A stretch of DNA of 13,328 nt, taken from assembly GCA_937876865.1 (NCBI GenBank), contig CALEFF010000070.1, positions 1 to 13,328 on the forward strand. The letters are read 5' to 3'. Numbering within the stretch: the first letter of the stretch is position 1; every line of letters begins with the position of its first letter. The notes under the pieces were generated by a model, which saw only the letters and a program-made list of their open reading frames with translations, searched no databases and was not told where the DNA came from. This DNA comes from an uncultured Bacteroidales bacterium. Lineage in GTDB: Bacteria; Bacteroidota; Bacteroidia; Bacteroidales; P3. The translations under genes and the position numbers were made by a program. Of the stretch, positions 6,870 through 13,310 are shown piece after piece.

Positions 6870-7418
6870 TTATTTCCATAGAAAGCCCATAATCGCAGCA
6901 CCAGAAAATCCAATCTCTTTTAATGCGGGAAATTTGCTTGGTTCAACGCCCGAAAGTGCAAAGACGTTTTCGTCAATCACACCTTGCTTTACGGCTTTTC
7001 TTAATTCTTCTTTTGAAAACTTTGCCTCATATCCTTCTTTGCTTATACTATTATATATAGGTGAGAGAAAAACATAATCACATTTTGATTTCCATTCTTT
7101 AACCTCTTCTATGCTATGACAACTTCTACTTATTCTTCCCTCAAAAGCAAAAGGCGATGTATAATTGTTGCGAGCGTTGAGATGCACTCCTCCTATTTGA
7201 AATTCTTTTGCTACTTCCAAACAATCGTGTAGCGAAAGGCGTTTTCTAATTGCAAGAGGCAAGTCTTCAAGCCAAAGAGACATTTGCACAGAAGTAAACT
7301 CTGGTTTGCGAATATGAAAATATTCTATCTCATTATTTTGAAGCAAGTTTTTTATTATTTGCTTTTCCTTTTCCCAATCTTTGTATTGAGGGAGTGTTAT
7401 GCCTATTAACCTCCACAT
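6870..7418 (-). CDS. TenI/ThiE-family protein, possible thiazole tautomerase
   Basis: This 182-residue protein belongs to the thiamine-phosphate synthase superfamily: IEYFHIRKPEFT (32-43), GGVHLNARNN, SRSCHSIEEVKEWKS and FLSPIYNSISKEGY lie in the right order on a TIM barrel. Compared with the neighbouring ThiE, it has LHD where ThiE has the metal-binding IND, and it lacks the T-x-T-K pyrophosphate-binding stretch. That fits TenI, which tautomerises the ThiG product, better than a second coupling enzyme. It might also be an active divergent ThiE. Its ATG overlaps the end of thiS by 13 nt, so translational coupling is likely. Family membership is well supported; the exact reaction is inferred. 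Confidence 0.8.
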   Translation of the reverse strand: MWRLIGITLPQYKDWEKEKQIIKNLLQNNEIEYFHIRKPEFTSVQMSLWLEDLPLAIRKRLSLHDCLEVAKEFQIGGVHLNARNNYTSPFAFEGRISRSCHSIEEVKEWKSKCDYVFLSPIYNSISKEGYEAKFSKEELRKAVKQGVIDENVFALSGVEPSKFPALKEIGFSGAAIMGFLWK

Positions 7419-7606
7419 GTTGCATTTATTATTGTTATTTCATCTGCTTCTTTTAGTTGCGTTTCGCTCCATTGCGTTTTTTTCACAACTTTATTACCAA
7501 TTGCAACTGCACAAAAAGATGCCTCTACTTGCAATAATTCTAATAGTTGATAGATGTTTGTTTGCGTATCTAGCTCTATTTGTTTTTTATTTACAATTAC
7601 TTTCAT
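7406..7606 (-). CDS. thiS: ThiS, sulfur-carrier protein
   Basis: ThiS is a 66-residue ubiquitin-fold carrier ending in the required Gly-Gly (INATCGG). ThiF adenylates the last Gly, which then becomes a thiocarboxylate and donates sulfur to ThiG. The N terminus (MKVIVNKKQIELD) and the VEASFCAVAIGNKVV segment match the family. Its start lies inside the last codons of thiD (20-nt overlap) and its end overlaps the next gene, so translational coupling of all three is likely. Confidence 0.95.
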   Translation of the reverse strand: MKVIVNKKQIELDTQTNIYQLLELLQVEASFCAVAIGNKVVKKTQWSETQLKEADEITIINATCGG

Positions 7607-8438
7607 AAAATTTTTGTTTTTGAGGATTAAAAAAATGATTTAAACTTCCGTTTCCTTTTCCAGAGAAAATATCTTTTGATTCCAAGATTGCCGAATAAAC
7701 ATATTCCTTTGCAAGACCAATAGAGGTTTTGTAATCATGGCCTAAGGCAAGATAAGAAGCAATAGCCGAAGAAAGAGAACAACCTGTGCCGTGAGTGTTT
7801 TGACTATCTATTTTCTTTGATGTATAAGTTTGAAAGCTATTATCAACATCCAAAAAAAGATCAGTACATTCCCCTTGTTCAAAATGTCCTCCTTTTATAA
7901 GCACTCTTTTTGTTTTAAGACTATTTTTAATAAATAGTGCTACTTCTTTTTGCTCGGCAAGGCTATTTATACTTTTTATTTGAGCAAGAGAAGCTGCTTC
8001 AAAAAGATTTGGCGTAATAATATCTACCAAAGGAAAGAGATAGTCTATCATTGCTTGCCTTGCATCGTCTTGAAGCAAGGAAGCTCCGCTTGTTGCTATC
8101 ATTACAGGGTCTAAAACAACACTTCCTTGAAATTTATGCCTGATTAAACTTTCGGATACTTCTTTTATAATATCTTTATCAAAAAGCATTCCGATTTTTA
8201 TGGCTTTTACGGGTAAATCTTCTAAAATTGCATCTATTTGATTGCGAATTAAAGATTTTTTTAATGCAAAAACATCTCTTACTCCTAAGGTATTTTGTGC
8301 CGTAACAGCACTTATGCAACTACAAGCAAACAAACCCAAAGAAGAAATGGTTTTTATGTCGGCTTGAATGCCAGCTCCACCACAAGAATCTGAGCCTGCG
8401 ATTGTTAAAACGGGAATAATCTGTTTTTTTCTAATCAT
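7587..8438 (-). CDS. thiD: ThiD, HMP / HMP-phosphate kinase
   Basis: ThiD phosphorylates hydroxymethylpyrimidine and its monophosphate to the diphosphate used by ThiE. From ATG 8438 the protein has 283 residues, typical for the ribokinase-like ThiD family. Signatures are TIAGSDSCGGAGIQADIKT near the N terminus, LDPVMIATSG, and the C-terminal anion-hole motif NTHGTGCSLSSAIASYLALG. A TTG at 8477 is also in frame, but it would place 13 extra residues on the riboswitch expression platform and lacks family support, so ATG 8438 is chosen. It is the first gene after the TPP riboswitch. Confidence 0.96.
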   Translation of the reverse strand: MIRKKQIIPVLTIAGSDSCGGAGIQADIKTISSLGLFACSCISAVTAQNTLGVRDVFALKKSLIRNQIDAILEDLPVKAIKIGMLFDKDIIKEVSESLIRHKFQGSVVLDPVMIATSGASLLQDDARQAMIDYLFPLVDIITPNLFEAASLAQIKSINSLAEQKEVALFIKNSLKTKRVLIKGGHFEQGECTDLFLDVDNSFQTYTSKKIDSQNTHGTGCSLSSAIASYLALGHDYKTSIGLAKEYVYSAILESKDIFSGKGNGSLNHFFNPQKQKFYESNCK

Positions 8439-8439
8439 T

Positions 8440-8470
8440 ACACTCTCTTTTTTCTGTGATTTGAGAGTGT
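8440..8470 (-). promoter_or_regulatory. Start-proximal hairpin, likely riboswitch expression platform
   Basis: On the - strand ACACTCTC (complement of 8463-8470) pairs perfectly over 8 bp with GAGAGTGT (complement of 8440-8447). The hairpin ends one base before the thiD ATG at 8438. It covers the region where a ribosome would dock and has no U-tract after it, so control of translation initiation is more likely than termination. How the aptamer switches it is not obvious. Confidence 0.6.
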
Positions 8471-8482
8471 ACTTCAAAAGAA

Positions 8483-8561
8483 GATATTTCCCCTGTCTGC
8501 ATTATCAGACCGGTCAAAGGGTATAATCTCAGCCTACAAAAAGTAAGCACCCCCAAATCTT
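8483..8561 (-). ncRNA. TPP riboswitch (THI element) aptamer
   Basis: Read on the - strand, this region carries the THI-box core in order: GGGGGTGC, GGCTGAGATTATACCC, a GACC link, the CTGATAATGCAG helix tip and CAGGGGAAA. CTGAGA lies at 8532-8527 and the TGATAATGCA core around 8507-8498. These match the two halves of the aptamer that grip the pyrimidine and the pyrophosphate of thiamine diphosphate. Its position directly ahead of the thi operon confirms the call. High TPP should lower expression of thiD and the downstream genes. Confidence 0.96.
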
Positions 8562-8602
8562 TTATACAATAAAATAAAAACTACTTCGTTTAATTGATAG
8601 TG

Positions 8603-8610
8603 CAAAATTA
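8603..8610 (-). promoter_or_regulatory. -7 box of the thi operon promoter
   Basis: TAATTTTG on the - strand fits the Bacteroidota TAnnTTTG box. A T-rich tract (TTTT at about 8634-8631) sits at the right distance for a degenerate -33 box. Transcription would start near 8597, leaving about 35 nt before the TPP aptamer. Confidence 0.6.
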
Positions 8611-8664
8611 GAATAATTATTTAAAAGAAAAAAATTTTAAACCTTAAATAAATAAAATAAAGCG

Positions 8665-9534
8665 ATGAAAAGAACCTATTTATTGATTGCAAGCCTTGTT
8701 TTAATCTTAGCAGGAGCATGTAATAAGAAAGCGGAACAAGAACTTTTAATGCAAAAAGCACTTCAAGACTCAGTTGAAGCTGCCTTAGCCGCTAAAAACA
8801 CCGAAGTAGAAATGCTTTTCCAACAACTAAACGAGATAGAAGAAAACCTAAGCGTTGTTACATCGAAATATGCTGACGTTTCAAAAATCAAAGACAAAAC
8901 AGGAGAAGTAAATGTTGATACAAGAACAAAAATAACCTCACAAATCCAAGACATTAACGACCTATTGACCGAACAAAAGCAAAAGATTGACAATCTTAAC
9001 GCTCAATTAAGAAAACAAAAGAATACAAACAAAGAACTAACTGCCTTTATTGAAAAATTACAAACAAGAATTTCCGAACAAGAAGAAGAAATACAATTAT
9101 TAACTACTGAATTGCAAAAACATAAAATAGTTATAGAAAATCTTAACCGCAATTTAGACGAGTTAAACAAGAAAAACCAAGACAAAGACGAAAGAATTTT
9201 AAAAATTGAAGAAGAAAAGAATGCTGCATACTATGTAATAGGAGAAAAGAAAGAACTTCTTGAAAAAGGAATTATCAATAGAAAAGGAGGATTTCTTGGA
9301 ATTGGAAAACGTAGTGTTGCAAGTAGCGATTCAGAACTTAAAAACTACAAAAAAATAGATATTCGCCGAGTACCAGAAATAGAATTACCTGGAACAAAAA
9401 TAAAAATACTTACCTCACACCCAAGCGAATCTTATAGATTAGAGTCAGATGCTAAACGTCCTACAAGACTTGTAATTACAAATCCTTCATTGTTCTGGCA
9501 AAAAAGCAAATTCCTTGTTATAGAACTTGATTAA
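8665..9534 (+). CDS. Coiled-coil lipoprotein resembling Cbp1-type adhesins
   Basis: This 289-residue lipoprotein has lipobox LAGAC with lipidated Cys19. Residues about 22-190 are a long, highly charged coiled coil with heptad patterns (QQLNEIEENL, ELTAFIEKLQTRISEQEEEI, LNRNLDELNKK). A globular C-terminal domain (about 195-289) follows, with INRKGGFLGIGKRS (204-217), KIDIRRVPEIELPG and RPTRLVITNPSLFW. That C-terminal pattern is what I remember for Bacteroidota proteins annotated as Cbp1-family collagen-binding adhesins. The label is from memory, and collagen binding is not shown by the sequence. It is transcribed divergently from the thi operon and stands alone, followed by its own terminator. 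I could not find a convincing promoter box upstream. Confidence 0.8.
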   Translation: MKRTYLLIASLVLILAGACNKKAEQELLMQKALQDSVEAALAAKNTEVEMLFQQLNEIEENLSVVTSKYADVSKIKDKTGEVNVDTRTKITSQIQDINDLLTEQKQKIDNLNAQLRKQKNTNKELTAFIEKLQTRISEQEEEIQLLTTELQKHKIVIENLNRNLDELNKKNQDKDERILKIEEEKNAAYYVIGEKKELLEKGIINRKGGFLGIGKRSVASSDSELKNYKKIDIRRVPEIELPGTKIKILTSHPSESYRLESDAKRPTRLVITNPSLFWQKSKFLVIELD

Positions 9535-9563
9535 AAGAAAACCGAAATACATAATATTTACTT

Positions 9564-9610
9564 AATGGGCATAATTTTTATAATTTGTGCCCATTTTTTA
9601 TTTTTTTTTC
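9564..9610 (+). terminator. Intrinsic terminator after the coiled-coil lipoprotein gene
   Basis: AATGGGCA at 9564-9571 pairs with TGCCCATT at 9588-9595, followed by a long T-rich run to 9609. It lies 30 nt after the stop codon of the gene ending at 9534. Confidence 0.88.
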
Positions 9611-9611
9611 T

Positions 9612-9619
9612 TACTTTTG
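9612..9619 (+). promoter_or_regulatory. -7 box of the small outer-membrane protein gene
   Basis: TACTTTTG matches TAnnTTTG. A TTTG at 9584-9587 is 24 nt upstream, a little far, so the -33 element may instead be a degenerate T-rich stretch. The distance to the ATG at 9656 gives a short 5' UTR of about 30 nt. Confidence 0.55.
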
Positions 9620-9655
9620 CAAAAACGTTTATTTATTAACTAAAATTTAATTGGT

Positions 9656-10105
9656 ATGAAAAAATTTATGTTTATGGCATTTGTAGCAGTTTTAGCTATT
9701 TTGCCTTTGTCAAATGTAAAAGCCCAAAATTGGGGAGTAGGTCTTGTAGGTGGTTTTGACTACGGTATTCAAGTAAAGAAATACATGGGAGGAAATAACC
9801 TTGACTTCCGTGGACACCTTCATAATCACGGATTCCAAGTTGCAGGATTGTACGAATGGAATCACGACCTTGGAAGCAACTTTACTTTGTATTATGGAGC
9901 AGGAGCAGGACTTGGAACATGGAGAATCTCTGCTGACCACGATATGGGCTTTGGTCTTGACATTGAAGCTATAGTTGGAGTTGAATGGCAAATACCTGGC
10001 GTTCCTTTAGCATTGTCTTTAGATTACAGACCAGCATTTGAAATCCTTCCAGAAACAAGTTTCTACGCAAAAGGATTTGCATTCGGAATTAAATACTTAT
10101 TCTAA
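9656..10105 (+). CDS. Small secreted barrel-like outer-membrane protein
   Basis: This 149-residue protein has a signal peptide (cleavage near Ala23-Gln24, VKA-Q). The mature part is rich in Gly and aromatic residues, with alternating strands such as WGVGLVGGFDYGIQV, FTLYYGAGAGLGTW, FGLDIEAIVGVEWQI and LALSLDYRPAFEIL, and ends in AFGIKYLF with the terminal Phe typical of outer-membrane barrels. At about 125 mature residues it could form a small barrel of roughly eight strands. No enzyme motif is seen. It has its own promoter and terminator, so it is a single-gene unit. The function is unknown. Confidence 0.8.
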   Translation: MKKFMFMAFVAVLAILPLSNVKAQNWGVGLVGGFDYGIQVKKYMGGNNLDFRGHLHNHGFQVAGLYEWNHDLGSNFTLYYGAGAGLGTWRISADHDMGFGLDIEAIVGVEWQIPGVPLALSLDYRPAFEILPETSFYAKGFAFGIKYLF

Positions 10106-10125
10106 GAATAGGTAATAAAAGAAAT

Positions 10126-10165
10126 AAAAAGGAGCAACGACTATTAAGGTTGTTGCTCCTTTTGT
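10126..10165 (+). terminator. Intrinsic terminator after the small outer-membrane protein gene
   Basis: GGAGCAAC at 10131-10138 pairs with GTTGCTCC at 10152-10159, extended by an A-run before and a T-run after it (TTTTGTTTT). It starts about 20 nt after the stop codon. Confidence 0.9.
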
Positions 10166-10239
10166 TTTATAAAGAAAACAATGATATAAAACTATGAAAA
10201 ATCGGCTTTTTATTTTGAAAAATCAATGAAAAAATTAAA

Positions 10240-10296
10240 AAAATCAAAGACTTTTTTGACATTTTTAAGGTCTTAAAAAGTTAAGTCTTTGATTTT
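10240..10296. repeat. Long imperfect hairpin in the 10106-10466 intergenic region
   Basis: AAAATCAAAGACT at 10240-10252 is the exact reverse complement of AGTCTTTGATTTT at 10284-10296 (13 bp). The arms continue inward as TTTTT/AAAAA and GAC/GTC around a small loop, with a two-base bulge and a short GTTA spacer. It lies between two other terminators in a convergent gap. It may be a further bidirectional terminator or part of a small RNA. The rest of this 361-nt gap holds terminators but no gene that I can support. Confidence 0.55.
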
Positions 10297-10409
10297 GTAA
10301 GTTTTAATCAAGGGTTTATATTTTCAATATTTGCAATCAGAAATTTTAGAGTTGAAAATTCTTTAAGCATTCGGGCTTAACCTATGGTAAAACGAATTTA
10401 TTTTACAAC

Positions 10410-10465
10410 AAAACGCTCGTTTGTCAAAATAAAACAAAGACTCACGAGCGTTATTCTTTGAGTTA
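10410..10465 (-). terminator. Hairpin trailer 2, paired with 1820-1876
   Basis: On the - strand AACGCTCGT pairs with ACGAGCGTT (10444-10452 with 10412-10420) around an inner GTC/GAC helix and the same T-rich loop as trailer 1. It begins directly after the stop codon at 10467-10469. Only a few bases differ from trailer 1 over about 56 nt, including both loop and flanks, so the two are clearly homologous. It ends the four-gene - strand operon. Confidence 0.8.
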
Positions 10466-10466
10466 A

Positions 10467-10817
10467 TTATGGTTCTCGTGTACCTACCATTGTACTTCCA
10501 TTTAATTCAATCTCGGTAATATCATCTAAATAAAATACATGTCGCACCCAACTATAATTTCCGTTTGAATAATATCTTATTTTTACCTTTTCCGCTTTTG
10601 AACTCGCAGTAAAAGTATATTCTTTTCCTGAAACAAGGTTATTTATAGTATGGCTTCCAACTCTTTCTTCGGCATTATTATATTCATAAATGAATAAATC
10701 ATCTCCTCTCCAATAATAATCTCCCGTTATAGTGTATTCTTGTCCAAAAATACCTTCACAAGATGAAAATAGAGTTAATGATGATATAACTAAAATTAGA
10801 CTTAATAATTTTTTCAT
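10467..10817 (-). CDS. Small lipoprotein of unknown function
   Basis: From ATG 10817 this 116-residue protein has a lipoprotein signal with lipobox LFSSC (Cys20). The mature part (YTITGDYYWRGDDLFIYEYN, then VGSHTINNLVSGKEYTFTASSKAEKVKIRYYSNG) is rich in beta strands and aromatic residues, suggesting a small beta-sandwich, but I recognise no family. An in-frame TTG at 10823 is less likely than the ATG. It is the last gene of the operon, 18 nt after the preceding gene, and the hairpin trailer follows its stop codon directly. Confidence 0.72.
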   Translation of the reverse strand: MKKLLSLILVISSLTLFSSCEGIFGQEYTITGDYYWRGDDLFIYEYNNAEERVGSHTINNLVSGKEYTFTASSKAEKVKIRYYSNGNYSWVRHVFYLDDITEIELNGSTMVGTREP

Positions 10818-10835
10818 AGTCAATCTTCTTTATTT

Positions 10836-11612
10836 TTAAAAGGTTAAAGAAAGACCTATCCCTGTTGTGAATTGCGGACTTACACTACCGCTTGGCATCA
10901 TTAGATTATTGTATGAAAATTCAGGTCGAAAACCTAAACTTGCCTTGTCTCCAATCTTGAAACTAAAATATCCGTTTTGAATATTTGTCTGTTTAGCCAA
11001 TTTAGACGCTTCACCAATTGAGACTATCAAAGCTGCAAGATGTGAAATGCCATAAAAAACGGCTCCCACAGAGACTAAATCTTCTGATCCGGTTGATATT
11101 CCTATTCCCATCATACCTCCAAACAATAAAGGCTCTCCTAATAATGACCATAGTAACATTCCGGTACCTTTTTTCCCACTTGTAGCGTATAATTCTCCAC
11201 ATCCAGGCAATAAGAACGAAAGAAAACCTGCCAAAAATTGAGATTTTGATTCTTTAACCACATAAACATTTTGGTTCATCATATTTGGATTTCCTTGCGT
11301 TTGAACCATATTTGGATTAACCACGATTGGAGTTCCCGGCATTTGCACTTGAACATTTGTTTGTTGAGGTTGAGTAGAATTATTGTTCTCAATAGTTTCC
11401 TTAGACATCTTTTCAATCTCATCCATCTTGTAAACAAAAATGCTACCATCGGCTGTTTGAATTTTAATGCTTTCGTTCGGAATTTGTTCTATTATTATAC
11501 CTTTTGTAATTCCGCCATTTTTCAAATGAACTACGTCTCTCATATTTGTTTGAGCAGACACTGCTAATCCCATAAAAAGGATTGCAACTAATACAAATAA
11601 TTTTTTTACCAT
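10836..11612 (-). CDS. Exported protein: N-terminal DVVHLKNG domain plus hydrophobic C-terminal segments
   Basis: This 258-residue protein has a signal peptide with cleavage near Ala20-Gln21 (VSA-Q). Residues about 25-70 (DVVHLKNGGITKGIIIEQIP, IQTADGSIFVYKMDEIEKM) form a small beta domain that I know from many Bacteroidota envelope proteins of unknown role. A Gln/Asn/Pro/Met-rich linker (about 75-118) follows. Three hydrophobic segments near 126-140, 150-172 and 180-200 include FLSFLLPGCGELYATSGKKG, which is reminiscent of TM2-type membrane proteins. The tail ends in GIGLSLTF with a terminal Phe. Whether it sits in the inner or outer membrane is unclear. It is the third gene in an operon of exported proteins. 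Confidence 0.72.
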   Translation of the reverse strand: MVKKLFVLVAILFMGLAVSAQTNMRDVVHLKNGGITKGIIIEQIPNESIKIQTADGSIFVYKMDEIEKMSKETIENNNSTQPQQTNVQVQMPGTPIVVNPNMVQTQGNPNMMNQNVYVVKESKSQFLAGFLSFLLPGCGELYATSGKKGTGMLLWSLLGEPLLFGGMMGIGISTGSEDLVSVGAVFYGISHLAALIVSIGEASKLAKQTNIQNGYFSFKIGDKASLGFRPEFSYNNLMMPSGSVSPQFTTGIGLSLTF

Positions 11613-11681
11613 TTTTTTAATTTTTTAAATTGTTAATACTGTTTTTTATTTAATTGTTATTTGATTTCATAAAAGTAACCC

Positions 11682-12680
11682 TTATTCCACGCTCCAAATC
11701 TTTACGCTTTGATCCCATGAAGAAGAAACTATTTTTTTGCCATCGGAACTAAATGAAACAGACCACACGCTTTCTGTATGTCCTTGCAGAGTTTGTAAAC
11801 ATTGTCCTGTGTTTGCATCCCATATCTTAATGGTTTTATCATATGATGCAGAGACAATTTTTCTTCCGTCAGGACTATACTTAGCATCACAAACAACTTT
11901 TTTATGTCCTTTCAAAGTTTGAATACATTGTCCTGTGTTTGCGTCCCATATTTTAACGGTTTTATCACCTGAACCGCTGATAATTTTTGTGCCATCAGGG
12001 CTAAAAGAGACAGAATTAAGATATTTTTCTGAATTTATAGTTTGTAAACATTGTCCTGTACTTGCGTCAAAAATTTTAATCTCTTTATTATTCCCACCCC
12101 AATCGTTCCGTATACGAGACGCAATCCTTTTTCCATCGGGGCTAAATGAACTTTCTGTTGGATGTCTTAGATTTTTTTCCATCGGAATTTGAGAATAAAA
12201 TCCTGTATTTATGTCCCAAATTTTTATTGAACTTTCAAAAGCGCTTGAATAGACTATTTTTGCTCCGTCAGGACTGATAATTAAATCTGAAAGTTGGCGA
12301 GCATCTTCAATTTCTCCCTTTAAAACTTGTAAGCACTGCCCTGTATTTGCATCTAATATTATGATTCCAAATGGCGTTACTGAGACTACTTTTGAACCAT
12401 CGGGAGTAAACGAAGCGGTATATACTCCTTCAAAACCATCACATCTGAAATTTCTTAAACATTGTCCTGTGTTTGCGTCCCAAATCTTGATTGTTTGATC
12501 GGCTGATGCGGTAACAATTTTTGTTCCGTCAGCACTGAACGAAGCTTCGTAGATTCTTGTGCCAAAATGTAAGTTATGCAATAATTTTACATTACTTATA
12601 CTTTGTGCAAACAACGAATTGCCTACCGCAAACAAGGTTGCAAACACCGCAATCGTTGTTAATTTTTTTAATTTCTTCAT
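11682..12680 (-). CDS. Secreted seven-blade WD40 beta-propeller protein
   Basis: This 332-residue protein has a signal peptide (cleavage near Ala25-Gln26, LFA-Q) followed by seven WD40 repeats that fill the rest of the chain. Blade ends are visible as KIWDANTG (65-72), ILDANTG (108-114), KIWDINTG (153-160), KIFDASTG (202-209), KIWDANTG (243-250), KIWDANTG (285-292) and KIWS (327-330). Each is preceded by an FSPDG-type turn and, in the last two, a GH dipeptide. Seven repeats give one closed propeller with no catalytic domain, so a binding or scaffold role outside the cytoplasm is inferred. Blades 1, 5, 6 and 7 are especially alike even at DNA level, suggesting recent repeat expansion. It is the second gene of the operon behind leader copy 2. 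Confidence 0.9.
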   Translation of the reverse strand: MKKLKKLTTIAVFATLFAVGNSLFAQSISNVKLLHNLHFGTRIYEASFSADGTKIVTASADQTIKIWDANTGQCLRNFRCDGFEGVYTASFTPDGSKVVSVTPFGIIILDANTGQCLQVLKGEIEDARQLSDLIISPDGAKIVYSSAFESSIKIWDINTGFYSQIPMEKNLRHPTESSFSPDGKRIASRIRNDWGGNNKEIKIFDASTGQCLQTINSEKYLNSVSFSPDGTKIISGSGDKTVKIWDANTGQCIQTLKGHKKVVCDAKYSPDGRKIVSASYDKTIKIWDANTGQCLQTLQGHTESVWSVSFSSDGKKIVSSSWDQSVKIWSVE

Positions 12681-12721
12681 ATTTCTAATTATTATTTAGT
12701 ATAGTTTTAATTTTATTTTAA

Positions 12722-12997
12722 CTATTCTTCCTTACAATCATATAATTCTGTAACAAAATCATAGAATGAAGGTGCGGTGGAAGGCTCTCTGCCGTTATAT
12801 GACGAACAAGTGCCAGGTAATACGTCATAAAACGTTTCTGTAGAAGTAGTTTCACTTCTTATAGACCAATCAGAACCATAGAATATTCCCCTATACTTAC
12901 ATACACAATCAACAGATGGATTCAAAAAACTATTTTCGCAGCTTGCAAACAAAATTGCAAAGAGTACAATCAAACTTAAATTTTTTAATTTCTTCAT
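12722..12997 (-). CDS. Small cysteine-containing lipoprotein of unknown function
   Basis: From ATG 12997 this 91-residue lipoprotein has lipobox FASC (Cys20). The short mature part holds four further Cys (VDCVCKYRG, PGTCSSY, LYDCKEE), which could form two disulfides. No family is recognised. A TTG at 13027 is in frame but would extend into the conserved leader and place a Lys-rich stretch before the signal peptide, so the ATG is preferred. Its ATG lies 24 nt after the end of leader copy 2, the same spacing as for the gene behind copy 1. The next gene follows after about 40 nt. Confidence 0.75.
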   Translation of the reverse strand: MKKLKNLSLIVLFAILFASCENSFLNPSVDCVCKYRGIFYGSDWSIRSETTSTETFYDVLPGTCSSYNGREPSTAPSFYDFVTELYDCKEE

Positions 12998-13021
12998 TTT
13001 TTTAATTATTTTTTTGATTTT

Positions 13022-13310
13022 GCCCAAGTCCCAAATGGCGATTACTTATTTCTTTTCTTTGACTTCAAGGCATAAAAAAACGTGGGACTTTTTTCTTATC
13101 AACGTGTGAGGTCTTCGACTACCTAATCAGTCAAACAAGAAAAGCCCACGATATTACTCGTGAGCGTTCTTGGCTTAACTATTGACTGATTTGTATGAAA
13201 GTGTCGAAGTTTCACACGTCTTAGTATAAGCAAAAACGCTTTTATATGTCGTATTAAAATTTACTCAGTCTAATTATCTTTCTTTTTCTTTTACCATAGG
13301 CATAATTTTT
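13022..13310 (-). ncRNA. Conserved structured leader RNA, copy 2 (unknown class)
   Basis: The reverse complement of this block aligns along its length with 72-361, mostly at high identity. Helix A uses ACGTGTGA (complement of 13212-13219) with TCACACGT (complement of 13102-13109). Helix C uses AATCAGTCAA (complement of 13182-13191) with TTGACTGATT (complement of 13125-13134). Both differ from copy 1 by paired changes. The CTTCGAC/GTCGAAG helix, the AGCC-AAGAACGCT-CACGA ... TCGTGGGCT element and the AAGTCCCACG plus T-run segment are unchanged. It precedes the four-gene operon starting at 12997. Its promoter lies outside the window. Confidence 0.85.
13274..13303 (-). CDS. Possible 9-codon upstream ORF in leader copy 2
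   Basis: ATG at 13303 encodes MPMVKEKER and stops at TAA (13276-13274). It matches the upstream ORF of copy 1 in position and length with a single substitution (Ile to Lys). Coding use is uncertain. Confidence 0.35.
   Translation of the reverse strand: MPMVKEKER

Noticed and set aside
6857..6913. Longer ThiE start at 6913
   Set aside because: The added residues overlap the upstream gene in another frame and do not fit the ThiE fold; ATG 6856 is preferred.
8439..8477. TTG start of thiD at 8477
   Set aside because: It would translate the expression-platform hairpin and add 13 residues not expected for the family; ATG 8438 gives the normal ThiD N terminus.
10385..10462. Short + strand ORF starting at ATG 10385
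   Set aside because: It runs through trailer 2, whose similarity to trailer 1 is explained by the hairpin; there is no support for coding.
11790..12480. Regular repeats that could be mistaken for a CRISPR-like or tandem repeat array
   Set aside because: They encode WD40 blades in one long frame; spacing follows the blade length of about 42 codons with diverged copies.
12998..13027. TTG start of the small lipoprotein at 13027
   Set aside because: It overlaps the conserved leader and moves the signal peptide away from the N terminus; ATG 12997 gives a standard lipoprotein signal.
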